Part shown: piece after piece, positions 38,110 to 46,526 of the stretch
Layout: every line of letters begins with the position of its first letter
How positions within the stretch are numbered: position 1 is the first letter of the stretch
Source of the DNA: Fen-183 sp036504335
GTDB lineage: Bacteria; Acidobacteriota; Thermoanaerobaculia; UBA5066
NCBI GenBank assembly: GCA_036504335.1
Contig: DASXVJ010000035.1
Coordinates: 62,001 to 126,000 of the forward strand
DNA length: 64,000 nt
Direction: 5' to 3'
Notes under the pieces: model-generated
Database searches by the model: none
The model's input: the letters and a program-made list of their open reading frames with translations, nothing else
Told to the model about the DNA's origin: nothing
Program-made: the position numbers and the translations under genes

Positions 38110-40116
38110 GTGACCCGCCCTCGCACCGCACGGCTGGCCGCCCTCGCCGCCCTCCTCGCCGCCGCGCGTCTCGACGCGGGGCCGCGCGTCCCTGCGGTCG
38201 CCTCGTACACGATCGAGGCCTCCGTGAGCGCCGAGCACGTCGTCGCGGGCAAGGAGACCGTCCGCTTCACGAACCGCACACAGCACGCCTTCACCGACCT
38301 CGCGCTCCACCTCTACCTCAACGCGTGGCGGAACGACCGCTCGACGTGGCTCGTCGAGCAGGCCCGCGGCGGCGGGCGCGCGGACCGGGGCCTCGCCGCG
38401 AAGGATCCGGCGCGCTGGGGCTGGTCCGAAATCCACCGGATCGCCCTCGACGACGGCACGGACCTGACGCCGGGCCTGAGGTACGTCTCCCCGGACGACG
38501 GCAACCCGGACGACCGCACGCTCGTCTCGGTTCCGCTGCCGCGGCCCGTCGCCCCGGGCGAGACGCTCGTCTTCCGGGTGGACTGGGAGGCGAAGTTCCC
38601 GCGCGCCGTCGCCCGCACAGGGTGGAAGGACGACTACCTCCTCGGCGCGCAGTGGTTCCCGAAGCTCGGCGTGGCGACGGACGCCGGCTGGAACGCGCAC
38701 CAGTTCCACGCGGGCACCGAGTTCTTCGCGGACTTCGGCGACTACGACGTGACGCTCGCCTTGCCCGCGGCGAACAAGGGGCACATCGGGGGAACCGGCG
38801 TCCTCAAGGAGGAGGCCGAACTCGCGGGCGGTCTCGTGCGCGCGCGGTTCCTCGCCGAGGACGTCCACGACTTCGCGTTCGCGGCCTGCCCGCGGTTCGA
38901 GGTCGTGCGCGACACGTTCAGCGCGAAGGGCCTCCCGAACGTCGACATCGTCCTCCTCCTGCAGCCCGACCACCGCCCGCTCAGGGACCGATACCTCCAG
39001 GCGACGAAGGTCGGCCTCGAGGACTTCGGGACGCGGTACCTCGCCTACCCCTACCCGGTCGTCACCGTGGTGGATCCTCCGTGGGGCAGCCACACGGAGG
39101 GAATGGAGTACCCGACGCTCTTCGTGGGCGGCGGGCGCGAGATCGCGCCGAAGAGAGCCCACTCGCCCGAGAGCGTGACGATCCACGAATACGGCCACCA
39201 GGTGTTCTACGGGATGCTCGCCTCGAACGAGGTCGAGGAGGCCCACCTCGACGAGGGCTTCAACTCGTATGCGACGACGAAGGCGCTCGAGGCCGCGTAC
39301 GGCCACCCGTCGCTCGTCGTCCGCTTCTACGGCCTGCCCGTCACGTTCGGAGGCGTGACGGTGCCGTATCCCTTCGGTGCGACGGACCGCTTTCACCGCT
39401 GGCGGCTCGCCTGGCGGTCGGACGCGCAGGCCGTCCCGTCGTACCGGCAGCTGAACGGCGACGCGGTCCGCAACAACGCGTACCTCCGCACGACGCTCCT
39501 CCTCCGCTCGTGCGAGCGCACGTTCGGCGACGGCCTCTGGGCGAAGGTCATGAAGACGTACGCGACGCGCTTCGCCTTCAAGCACCCGACGACGGCCGAC
39601 TTCCTCGGCGTCGTGAGAGAGGTCGCGGGCGCTCTCGCGGCGGATTCGGTTGCCGGGATCGTCGCGACGGCGGGGTCGGTCGACTACGCCGTCACGGCCG
39701 TGGAGACGCACGAGGCCTCGGGCCCGACCGGCTTCTCGGGCGAGGGCTCCGAGCGGAAGTTCGAGGCCGCGAAGAAGGGCGGGACGGGAACGTTCGAATC
39801 CACCGTGGTCGTCCAGCGATTCGGAGAGGCCGTCTGGCCGGTCGACGTCGTCTTCACGTTCGCGGACGGCTCGACGCTGACGCGGCCGTGGTCCGGCGCC
39901 GAGTCGTGGGTCCGCTGGAGGCTCCGCGGGCCGAAGCTCGTCTCGGCCGAGGTCGACCCGGCGCGCAAGTGCCTCCTCGACGGCAACACGCTGAACAACG
40001 GGCGCCGCACGGAGCCCGACCCGCGCGCCTCGCGCGCGTGGACGGCGCGCTTCATGTTCTGGGCCCAGAACCTCCTCGAGGCGTTCTCCCTGCTCGGATG
40101 GGCGGTGCTCCCGTGA
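38110..40116 (+). CDS. Exported M1-family metallopeptidase
   Basis: Zinc aminopeptidase-like protein of 668 residues with an N-terminal signal peptide (RTARLAALAALLAAARLDA). An M1 N-terminal beta domain precedes GSHTEGMEYPTLF, the counterpart of the GAMEN exopeptidase motif, and the zinc site HEYGHQVFYGMLASNEVEEAHLDEGF fits HExxH-x18-E. A catalytic Tyr may lie downstream, and a C-terminal beta domain follows. The GTG start is at 38110. The stop overlaps the GTG of a six-helix membrane protein (GTGA at 40113), so the two are probably one functional unit. The substrate is unknown. Confidence 0.9.
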   Translation: MTRPRTARLAALAALLAAARLDAGPRVPAVASYTIEASVSAEHVVAGKETVRFTNRTQHAFTDLALHLYLNAWRNDRSTWLVEQARGGGRADRGLAAKDPARWGWSEIHRIALDDGTDLTPGLRYVSPDDGNPDDRTLVSVPLPRPVAPGETLVFRVDWEAKFPRAVARTGWKDDYLLGAQWFPKLGVATDAGWNAHQFHAGTEFFADFGDYDVTLALPAANKGHIGGTGVLKEEAELAGGLVRARFLAEDVHDFAFAACPRFEVVRDTFSAKGLPNVDIVLLLQPDHRPLRDRYLQATKVGLEDFGTRYLAYPYPVVTVVDPPWGSHTEGMEYPTLFVGGGREIAPKRAHSPESVTIHEYGHQVFYGMLASNEVEEAHLDEGFNSYATTKALEAAYGHPSLVVRFYGLPVTFGGVTVPYPFGATDRFHRWRLAWRSDAQAVPSYRQLNGDAVRNNAYLRTTLLLRSCERTFGDGLWAKVMKTYATRFAFKHPTTADFLGVVREVAGALAADSVAGIVATAGSVDYAVTAVETHEASGPTGFSGEGSERKFEAAKKGGTGTFESTVVVQRFGEAVWPVDVVFTFADGSTLTRPWSGAESWVRWRLRGPKLVSAEVDPARKCLLDGNTLNNGRRTEPDPRASRAWTARFMFWAQNLLEAFSLLGWAVLP

Positions 40117-41153
40117 GGCGCGACTCCGTCCTCGTCCTCGCGTCGCGCGGCGTCCTTTCGGCGCTCGGCACGTGGAAGGCGCTCCTCCTCGCGCTCGTCT
40201 TCAACCTCCTCCTCGCATACGCGTTCGCGCATCCCGTGAACGCGGCGCTGCGCCAGGCGCTGGACAAGAGCCCATGGGCGGCCCGGCTCGCCGCGGCGAA
40301 CGCGCCCCTCTTCGAGTTCTACGGCGAGATCTCCCGGGCCCGCCCGGACGTCTTCGGCGACCTTTCGGCCTGGGACGCGATCGCGACCGGCGACGAGCGC
40401 GAGCGGGGCGCCCGGCGCGCGCCGCTGTCCGGATTCCTGAGCACGACCGGCGTGGCGAGTTCCGCCACGGGCTTCGCGGTCCTCGCGGCGGCGCTTTCGG
40501 CGCTCCTCGCGGGAGGGTTCGCGGGCCGCTTCGGGTCGACGAAAGAGAACGGCAGCCTCGCGGCATTCGGCGCCGATGCCGCCCGGTTCGCGCCGGCGTC
40601 GCTCCTCCTCGGCGCGCTCTCGCTCGTCGGGATCGCGGCCGCGTATCGCTGGATCTACGTGGCGACCGGAAGCCTGTACGAAGCCGAGGACCTGCGCTAC
40701 GAGTGGGAGGCGATCCTCCTTTCGCTCCTGAGGCTCGGCGCGTTCCTCGTCGCCGCCGCGATCGTGCGCCTCGTCGTCCTCTACACGCGGGCGGCAATGG
40801 GACGCGCGGGGAAGGCGAACCTCGTGGGCGCGTTCGGGACGGCGCTCGGGTTCCTCGCGCGCCGGCCGGCCCGGGCGCTCGCGCTCGAGATCCTCTTCGG
40901 CGCCCTCGGCATCCTGCCCCTTCTCCTCTGGGCGCTCCTCGGCCCCGTGTGGGACGGGAACGACGCCGGAGCCCTTGCCCTCGTGATCCTCGGCCAGCAG
41001 GCCGTCGTGTTGATCCGCATCCTCGCCCGCACGGCGCACCTCGGGGCCGCGTCCGCGTTCCTCGCCCGGGCGGCCGAGGCCGCCGCGCCCGCGCCGTCGC
41101 CGAAGGTCACGGCCGAGTCCGAGCCCGCGGCGGAGCAGGCGCCCGGGTCGTGA
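40113..41153 (+). CDS. Integral membrane protein of unknown function, coupled to the M1 peptidase
   Basis: 346 residues with about six hydrophobic segments: ALLLALVFNLLLAYAF, GFAVLAAALSALLAGGF, ASLLLGALSLVGIAAAY, LGAFLVAAAIVRLVVLY, ILFGALGILPLLLWALL and ALVILGQQAVVLIRILA. An acidic Pro/Ala tail is cytoplasmic or periplasmic. A conserved-looking loop (EAEDLRYEWEAILLSLLRLG) lies in the middle. It is translationally coupled to the peptidase upstream and to miaE downstream (GTGA at 41150). No transport or enzyme motif was recognised; an anchor or partner for the peptidase is a reasonable guess. Confidence 0.82.
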   Translation: MRRDSVLVLASRGVLSALGTWKALLLALVFNLLLAYAFAHPVNAALRQALDKSPWAARLAAANAPLFEFYGEISRARPDVFGDLSAWDAIATGDERERGARRAPLSGFLSTTGVASSATGFAVLAAALSALLAGGFAGRFGSTKENGSLAAFGADAARFAPASLLLGALSLVGIAAAYRWIYVATGSLYEAEDLRYEWEAILLSLLRLGAFLVAAAIVRLVVLYTRAAMGRAGKANLVGAFGTALGFLARRPARALALEILFGALGILPLLLWALLGPVWDGNDAGALALVILGQQAVVLIRILARTAHLGAASAFLARAAEAAAPAPSPKVTAESEPAAEQAPGS

Positions 41154-41749
41154 ACGAGATCGCCCTGCGCTCGAGGACGCCGGTCGCATGGGCCGAGCGA
41201 GTCCTCGCGCCGGAGAACCTCCCTGCGTTCCTCGCGGACCACGCCGTCTGCGAATTGCAGGCCTCCGTGTATGCGCTCTCGCTCGTCGGGTCCTACCCCG
41301 GCGTGCCGGGCCTCGCGGACGCGCTCTCGGCCCTCGCGGCAGAGGAGCTCACGCACTTTCGCAAGGCCTCGCGCGAGGCGAAGCGCCATGGAGCGCCGCT
41401 GCACACGAAGCGCCGCAATTGGTACGTCGCCGCCCTGCGCGCGGCCTGCCGCTCCGGCGCCGAGCCCGCCCGGGGCCTCGACCTCCTCCTCGTCGCGGCG
41501 CTCATCGAGGCCCGCAGCCACGAACGCTTCGAGCGCCTGCTCGAGCGCGTGACGGACGCGCGCCTCGCGAAGTTCTACGGCGAGCTCGCCGAGGCCGAGG
41601 CCCGCCACGGCCCCGTCTATCTCGACCTCGCGACGGCGCACGCGGGCGACGCGGCGACGGAGAAACGGCTCGACGAGATGCTCGACGTGGAGGCCGCGGC
41701 CCTCGCGGCCGTCCCGCGGCGCGAGATCGCCGTCCACGGCGCGCCCTGA
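41150..41749 (+). CDS. miaE: tRNA-(ms2io6A)-hydroxylase MiaE
   Basis: Non-heme di-iron enzyme that hydroxylates the isopentenyl chain of ms2i6A37 in tRNA; 199 residues from GTG 41150. Iron-ligand helices are visible: HAVCELQASVYALSL, ALAAEELTHFRKASRE, LIEARSHERFERLLE and YGELAEAEARHGPVYLDLA, giving the E…ExxH…E…ExxH ferritin-like pattern. It is coupled by GTGA to the membrane gene upstream. The miaA/miaB genes that supply its substrate are not in the window. Confidence 0.92.
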   Translation: MNEIALRSRTPVAWAERVLAPENLPAFLADHAVCELQASVYALSLVGSYPGVPGLADALSALAAEELTHFRKASREAKRHGAPLHTKRRNWYVAALRAACRSGAEPARGLDLLLVAALIEARSHERFERLLERVTDARLAKFYGELAEAEARHGPVYLDLATAHAGDAATEKRLDEMLDVEAAALAAVPRREIAVHGAP

Positions 41750-41752
41750 GGT

Positions 41753-42523
41753 TCAGCCGAAAAGGACGCAGCGCATGGAGAGCGATCCGAGGTCGAAGCC
41801 CGTCACCGGAAAGCTCGCCGCGTCCTTCGCGTCCGAAGCCCCGAAGGCGTAGAGGATCGGCAGCCAGTGCTCCGCCGTCGGGTGCGCCCGGCGGCCGTCC
41901 GGCGTTTCGAGGGCCCTCACGAGCCACGCCTCGTCGCGCGCGGAGAGCGCCCGGGCCGTCTCCGCGTCGAAGCGCGCCGCCCAGTCGGGCGTCGTCGCGT
42001 CGCCGCGGCGCATGCGCGAGAACGCGTCGCGGAGATCGTGCGTCAGATTCCCGCTCGCGAGGATCAGGACCCCTTCGTCGCGCAGCGGCGCGAGCGCACG
42101 CCCGACCGCGAGGTGGCCTTCGGCGTCGAGCCGCACGTCGAGGGACAGCTGGACGACGGGGACGTCGGCCTTCGGATACATCCGGTGCAGCACCGCCCAC
42201 GTCCCGTGATCGAGGCCGCGCCCGTCGGCGGCCGATCCGCCGGCGAGCGCCGCCGCGCGCCGCGCGAGCGCGGGATCGCCGGGCGCGGGGTAACGCATCC
42301 TGAAGAGCTCGTCGGGGAAGCCGCCGAAGTCGTGGATCGTGGCGGGCGGGTCGTCGAGCGTCGTGAACGTGCCGTCCGACTCCCAGTGCGCCGAGACGGC
42401 GAGGATCGCCCGCGGCCTCGGCACGAGACCCCCGAGCGCCTCGTGGCCGCGGCTCCACGCGTTGTCCTCGATGGCGTTCATCGGCGACCCGTGGCCCGCG
42501 AAGAGAACCGGCATCCGCCTCAT
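41753..42523 (-). CDS. ygiD: Extradiol aromatic-ring dioxygenase, YgiD/DODA family
   Basis: LigB-type protein of 256 residues in the class III extradiol dioxygenase family that contains E. coli YgiD and plant DOPA dioxygenase. Zn/Fe ligand histidines are expected in PVLFAGHGSPMNAI, AILAVSAHWESDGT, PPATIHDFGGFPDELF and LILASGNLTHDLRDAF. The catalytic His is in GRGLDHGTWAVLHRMYP. The ATG start at 42523 overlaps the stop of the DUF457 gene (ATGA). The physiological substrate of this bacterial branch is not known. Confidence 0.9.
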   Translation of the reverse strand: MRRMPVLFAGHGSPMNAIEDNAWSRGHEALGGLVPRPRAILAVSAHWESDGTFTTLDDPPATIHDFGGFPDELFRMRYPAPGDPALARRAAALAGGSAADGRGLDHGTWAVLHRMYPKADVPVVQLSLDVRLDAEGHLAVGRALAPLRDEGVLILASGNLTHDLRDAFSRMRRGDATTPDWAARFDAETARALSARDEAWLVRALETPDGRRAHPTAEHWLPILYAFGASDAKDAASFPVTGFDLGSLSMRCVLFG

Positions 42524-43668
42524 CGCGCCGCTCCGACGCCCGATGCCGCCTCGCCGCTCATCCACCGGCCCGAAGGGAAGCCCGCGGCGAGGAGCCGGCC
42601 CGCCGTGTCGTAGCGAACGACGTACGTGAACGGGTCGATCTCGGGCGCAAGATACCCGAACCGGACGTCGCGCAGAACGACGCGGACTCTCCCGTCGGCC
42701 TGCAGCTCCTCGCGCGCGGCCGGGAAGCGTGCGAAGCGGCCGAAGACGCCCGCCACCCCCTTCTCCAGCGTGCGCTCCGCGAAGGGCCCGTTCGCGCGCG
42801 GGATCACGCGCGTCAGGAGGTCGTCGCGCGAGCGGTAGACGCCGCCGAGGTGCTCGAGAATGGAGGTGAGCCCGCCGGCGTAGCCGGTGCGCGCGAGCTC
42901 CTCGGAGCCGGCCGCGCGCGTCCCTTCTCGCCCGCTCTTGCCGAGATCGACGAACGACGCCGAAACGTTCGTCCCGTCGTCCGCCAGGAGAAGCCATCTG
43001 TCCGGCGAGCCCGGCTGCGGGATCGCGGCGCGGGAGACCGGGGAGGGAGCGAGGCGCGCGAGGAGACGCTCGGCCTCGGCGTGCTTCAAGCCGCAGAAGA
43101 GGACGTACGCGGTCGCCGCGAGCAGGCCGGCGCGCGCCGCGGCGCGCGAGCGCGCGAGTCCCCGCCTGCCGGCAACGGCCCACATTCCCGCGAGGCCGAG
43201 GAGCAGGAGGCCCGTGAGGACCGCGTCGAGGATGAAGACCCAGTCGAGCGTGAAGCGCGACCAGTCGAGCGGCGAGAAGAACATCGTCCCCCACGACGTG
43301 ATCCAGTCCATGAGGACGTGCGACAGGACTGCGACGCCGGAGACGGCCGCAAGGCGCGCATGGAAGATGCGGCGCTCGGGGCTGCCGGGCTCCCCTGCGG
43401 CAGCCGGCGGGCGGAGCGCCGCGGCGAGCGCCAGAAGCACGGCCCACGCCGGCAGGAGGACGAACGAGTGCGTGAGGCCGCGGTGCTGCGTGATGTAGAA
43501 CGCGGGCGAAAACGGCGAGACGAGCGCGTCCGCGTCGGGAAACATCGCCGCGCAGAACCCGAGCCATGCTTCGCGCCGCGCAAAAGCGCGGTCGAGGTCC
43601 TCGTCCCCCGTCCCGGGAAGGGCCCGCGCGAGGAGCACCCCCGCGAACCCGTGCGTCAGCGTGTCCAC
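42520..43668 (-). CDS. Membrane-bound metal-dependent hydrolase, DUF457 (YdjM-like)
   Basis: 382 residues from GTG 43668. The family signature is at the N-terminus: MDTLTHGFAGVLLARAL, MFPDADALVSPF and HRGLTHSFVLL, with His and Asp metal ligands, and later SHVLMDWITSWGTMFF. About five membrane segments occupy the first half. The second half is a soluble beta-rich domain with RVVLRDVRFGYLAPEIDPFTYVVRYD. Members are annotated as phospholipase- or hydrolase-like, but the activity is unproven. It overlaps the dioxygenase gene by four bases and is divergent from the TonB receptor. Confidence 0.85.
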   Translation of the reverse strand: MDTLTHGFAGVLLARALPGTGDEDLDRAFARREAWLGFCAAMFPDADALVSPFSPAFYITQHRGLTHSFVLLPAWAVLLALAAALRPPAAAGEPGSPERRIFHARLAAVSGVAVLSHVLMDWITSWGTMFFSPLDWSRFTLDWVFILDAVLTGLLLLGLAGMWAVAGRRGLARSRAAARAGLLAATAYVLFCGLKHAEAERLLARLAPSPVSRAAIPQPGSPDRWLLLADDGTNVSASFVDLGKSGREGTRAAGSEELARTGYAGGLTSILEHLGGVYRSRDDLLTRVIPRANGPFAERTLEKGVAGVFGRFARFPAAREELQADGRVRVVLRDVRFGYLAPEIDPFTYVVRYDTAGRLLAAGFPSGRWMSGEAASGVGAAR

Positions 43669-43723
43669 CGGCGGACTTTACTCGCAAAGAGCGCGCCAGC
43701 AGCCATTCGCTATCCTCGCCGGC

Positions 43724-45628
43724 GTGAGGTCGTCCCTCTTCGTCTCCCTGCGCGCGGCCGCCGCCGGCGCGGGCCTCGCGGCCGCCCTCGCGGCCGCCCG
43801 CCCCGTCGCCGCGCAGGACGGCCCCGAGCCGGACGACCCGCCGCGTGTCCGCCGCGAGGTCAGCGTCGTCGCGAGCCGCCTCGACGACGCGCCTCCCACC
43901 GCCGTCGTCCGCGTCGTGTCACGCGAGGAGATCGACGCGCTGCCCGGCGCGCACACGGTGCCGGACGTCCTGCGTTCCATCCTCGGCGTCGACGTGAGGC
44001 GGCGCGGCCCGGGCGGCGTGCAGGCGGACGTCGGAATCCGCGGCGGCGACTTCAACGGGACGCTCGTCCTCGTGGACGGGCAGCCCGCAAACGACCCGCA
44101 GAGCAACCACCTCTCCTTCGACCTCGACGTCCCCGTCGCCGCGATCGAGCGCATCGAGGTGCTCGCGGGCCCCGGCTCGGCCGTCTGGGGTTCGAACCCG
44201 ATTGGCGGCGCCGTGAACATCGTGACGCGTGCCGGCGCTCTCGGGCGCGCGGCGGTCCAGCTCGAGGGGCGCTACGCCCACGGGACGCAGTCGCTCGACC
44301 AGGGGGGCGCGCGCCTCGCGGTGCGCGTGGCCGAGCCCGTCACCATCGGCGTGGACTGGTGGCGCGCGGAGGCTTCCGGTTTCCGCGAAGACACCGAGGC
44401 GGCGTCGGAGATCCTGCGCCTTTCGAGCCGGTGGGACACCGGGAAGGGACCCGTGACTCTCGGCCTCGGGATCGCGGAGCGCCGCTTCGGCGCGTACGCC
44501 TTCTACGGAACGGCGTTCCCGAACCAGCAGGAGTCGACGCGCACGCGCACGGCGGCGCTCGGCGGCTCGCTCGCGCTCGGCGGCTTCACGCTGACGCCGT
44601 CCGTCTCCGTCCGCGCCCACCACGACGACTTCGTGCTCGACCGCGGGAACCCGTCGTTCTACGAGAATCTGAGCGACACCGTCACCTCGACGGCGCGGGT
44701 CTCGGTGAGCCACGCGGCTCTCGGCGGCTCGGTCGCGGCCGGCGTGGAGGGCGGGCGCGACGCCATCGCCTCGTCGAACCTCGGCGAACACGCCCGAAAC
44801 CGCGGCGCCGTCTTCGCCGAGTTCGCCCGCGCGTGGGACGTCGCGGCGCCCGGCTCCGGCGGCTTCCGCCTGGGGCTGAGGGCCGATTCGTACGAGGACT
44901 ACGGCTCGCGCGTCTCGCCCTACGCGGGAGTGACCGTGCGCGTCGCGCCGCCCCTGACGCTCCGCGCTTCTTTCGGAACGAGCTTCCGGGTCCCGACCTT
45001 CACCGAGCTTTTCTACAGGGACCCGCAGTCCGCGGGGAACCCCGGCCTCGAGCCCGAGACCGCGTGGTCGGTCGACGCGGGCGTGAAGCTCGCGGCCGGG
45101 CCGCTCGGCCTCGACGCGGGATACTTCCACCGTGACGCGACGAACCTCATCGACTTCGTTCGGACGCCCGGCGATCCCGTCTTCCACGCGCGCAACGTCC
45201 TCTCCGCCGTCACGGACGGGATCGAGGTCTCCGCGGCGTGGGAGCGCGGGCGGCCGGCGTTCCTCTCGACGCTGTCCGTCCAGGCGGCCTGGATCTTCTC
45301 GGATCTCGCGGCTCTCTCCGCCTCCGCCGGGGGCGCCGCGGAGGGACGCTACGTCCTCGATCCCCTCCACGTGAAGACGGACGCCGTCGTCGGCCTCGCG
45401 CTCCCCGCCTCCCTCGGTCTCACCGCGCGCCTCACGTACTTCTCGCGCCCGAGCTTCGCGGACGGCGTCTGGCTGCTGTCCTCCCGCCTCTCGTGGCAGG
45501 CCTTCCAGGGCCGCATCCTCGAGCTCTTCCTCGAGGGCGAGAATCTCGGGAACGTCCGCTACGAGGACGTGCCGGGCGTCCCCCTGCCCGGGCGGACGGC
45601 TCTGGCGGGATTCAATCTGACCTGGTGA
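43724..45628 (+). CDS. TonB-dependent outer-membrane receptor
   Basis: A 634-residue beta-barrel that imports a siderophore, vitamin B12 or a similar ligand using TonB energy. A signal peptide precedes a plug domain whose sequence is clear: VVRVVSREEIDALPGAHTVPDVLRSILGVDV, GVQADVGIRGGDFNGTLVLVDG, and EVLAGPGSAVWGSNPIGGAVNIVTR. The barrel includes RVPTFTELFYRDPQSAGNPGLEPETAWSVDAGVK, the TonB C-terminal block, and ends in hydrophobic FNLTW. The GTG start is at 43724. The TonB box is probably in RREVSVVASR. No TonB or ABC genes are adjacent, so the ligand is unknown. Confidence 0.92.
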   Translation: MRSSLFVSLRAAAAGAGLAAALAAARPVAAQDGPEPDDPPRVRREVSVVASRLDDAPPTAVVRVVSREEIDALPGAHTVPDVLRSILGVDVRRRGPGGVQADVGIRGGDFNGTLVLVDGQPANDPQSNHLSFDLDVPVAAIERIEVLAGPGSAVWGSNPIGGAVNIVTRAGALGRAAVQLEGRYAHGTQSLDQGGARLAVRVAEPVTIGVDWWRAEASGFREDTEAASEILRLSSRWDTGKGPVTLGLGIAERRFGAYAFYGTAFPNQQESTRTRTAALGGSLALGGFTLTPSVSVRAHHDDFVLDRGNPSFYENLSDTVTSTARVSVSHAALGGSVAAGVEGGRDAIASSNLGEHARNRGAVFAEFARAWDVAAPGSGGFRLGLRADSYEDYGSRVSPYAGVTVRVAPPLTLRASFGTSFRVPTFTELFYRDPQSAGNPGLEPETAWSVDAGVKLAAGPLGLDAGYFHRDATNLIDFVRTPGDPVFHARNVLSAVTDGIEVSAAWERGRPAFLSTLSVQAAWIFSDLAALSASAGGAAEGRYVLDPLHVKTDAVVGLALPASLGLTARLTYFSRPSFADGVWLLSSRLSWQAFQGRILELFLEGENLGNVRYEDVPGVPLPGRTALAGFNLTW

Positions 45629-45697
45629 CGGGCCGCACAGCCGAGGTCGGCGCCCGCCGCGTAGACTCGACGCGTTCGCACCACGTCACCCGGACAC

Positions 45698-46039
45698 ATG
45701 GACGAAGCCGCCCTGAAGCCCCGCGCCCCCCGTGTTCCGCTCGACGCCGAGCTCACGTTCTGGCGCGACGGGAACCACTCCGCGGGCCGCTTGACCGACC
45801 TCTCGGAGAGCGGGTTCTTCACGGCCACGGACGAGCCCGCGCCCGTCGGCTCGCGCCTCGAGATCAGCTTCACGCTTCCCAACGACCGGAGCGGGAAGAT
45901 CGTGACGGGCGAGGTCATCGTCGTGCGGCGGGCCGACAAGGGGCGCCCGGGATTCGGGGCGCGCTTCTTCCGCCTTCCGCAGGCGGCCGCCAGGATGGTC
46001 GAGGAGTTCCTCGCGCGGTCCGCGCGCCGGCGCAACTGA
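45698..46039 (+). CDS. PilZ-domain protein
   Basis: Small 113-residue protein with a PilZ fold: PRVPLDAELTFWRDGNHSAGRLTDLSESGFFTAT, then GSRLEISFTLPN and GEVIVVRRADKGRPGFGARFF. The second c-di-GMP element DxSxxG is present (DLSESGFF) and the basic RxxxR element is approximated by KPRAPR near the N-terminus. It may sense cyclic di-GMP or act as an adaptor for motility or surface functions; binding is uncertain because the first motif is degenerate. It is a single gene, convergent with the deaminase gene. Confidence 0.82.
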   Translation: MDEAALKPRAPRVPLDAELTFWRDGNHSAGRLTDLSESGFFTATDEPAPVGSRLEISFTLPNDRSGKIVTGEVIVVRRADKGRPGFGARFFRLPQAAARMVEEFLARSARRRN

Positions 46040-46492
46040 TCAGGCAGGCGGCGGCGAAAGGGTCGAAAGGGCCGAGAGGTCCACGAGCTGGATCCCGACC
46101 TTCTCCGCGTACTCGTGGATGCGCTCCTCGCGGTAGAACTCGCCGAAGTACACGGCCGAGAGTCCCGAGTTCGCGATGAGCTTGAAGCAGTTCCAGCAGG
46201 GCGAGGCGGTCGTGTAGATCTCCCCGCCCTCGATCCTCACGCCGTTCATCGCGGCCTGCAGGATCGCGTTCGCCTCCGCGTGAACGGTCGCGACGCAGTG
46301 GCCGTCCTCCATCAGGCAGCCAGCCTCGTCGCAGTGCGGGAGGCCGCGCAGAGAGCCGTTGTAGCCCGTCGAGAGGATGCGCTTCTCGCGCACCACGACC
46401 GCGCCGACGTGCTTGCGGGGACAGGTCGCCCGGCTCGCGACCTCGTGCGCGATGTTCATGAAGTAGCGGTGCCAGTCGACCCGGGGCGCCAT
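46040..46492 (-). CDS. dCMP deaminase-family protein (ComEB-like)
   Basis: Zinc-dependent cytidine/deoxycytidylate deaminase of 150 residues. The zinc and catalytic motifs are TVHAEANAILQAA (HxE) and TTASPCWNCFKLI (PCxxC), with ATCPRKHVGAVVVRE and LSTGYNGSLRGLPHCDEAGC upstream, the dCMP deaminase pattern including its additional Cys/His. It converts dCMP to dUMP for thymidylate synthesis, or acts as a ComEB-like protein. It is the first of the minus-strand genes after the long surface-protein run and has no obvious link to it. Confidence 0.92.
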   Translation of the reverse strand: MAPRVDWHRYFMNIAHEVASRATCPRKHVGAVVVREKRILSTGYNGSLRGLPHCDEAGCLMEDGHCVATVHAEANAILQAAMNGVRIEGGEIYTTASPCWNCFKLIANSGLSAVYFGEFYREERIHEYAEKVGIQLVDLSALSTLSPPPA

Positions 46493-46526
46493 CGGACCGG
46501 AATCATAACCGGGCGCCGCCGGGTCG

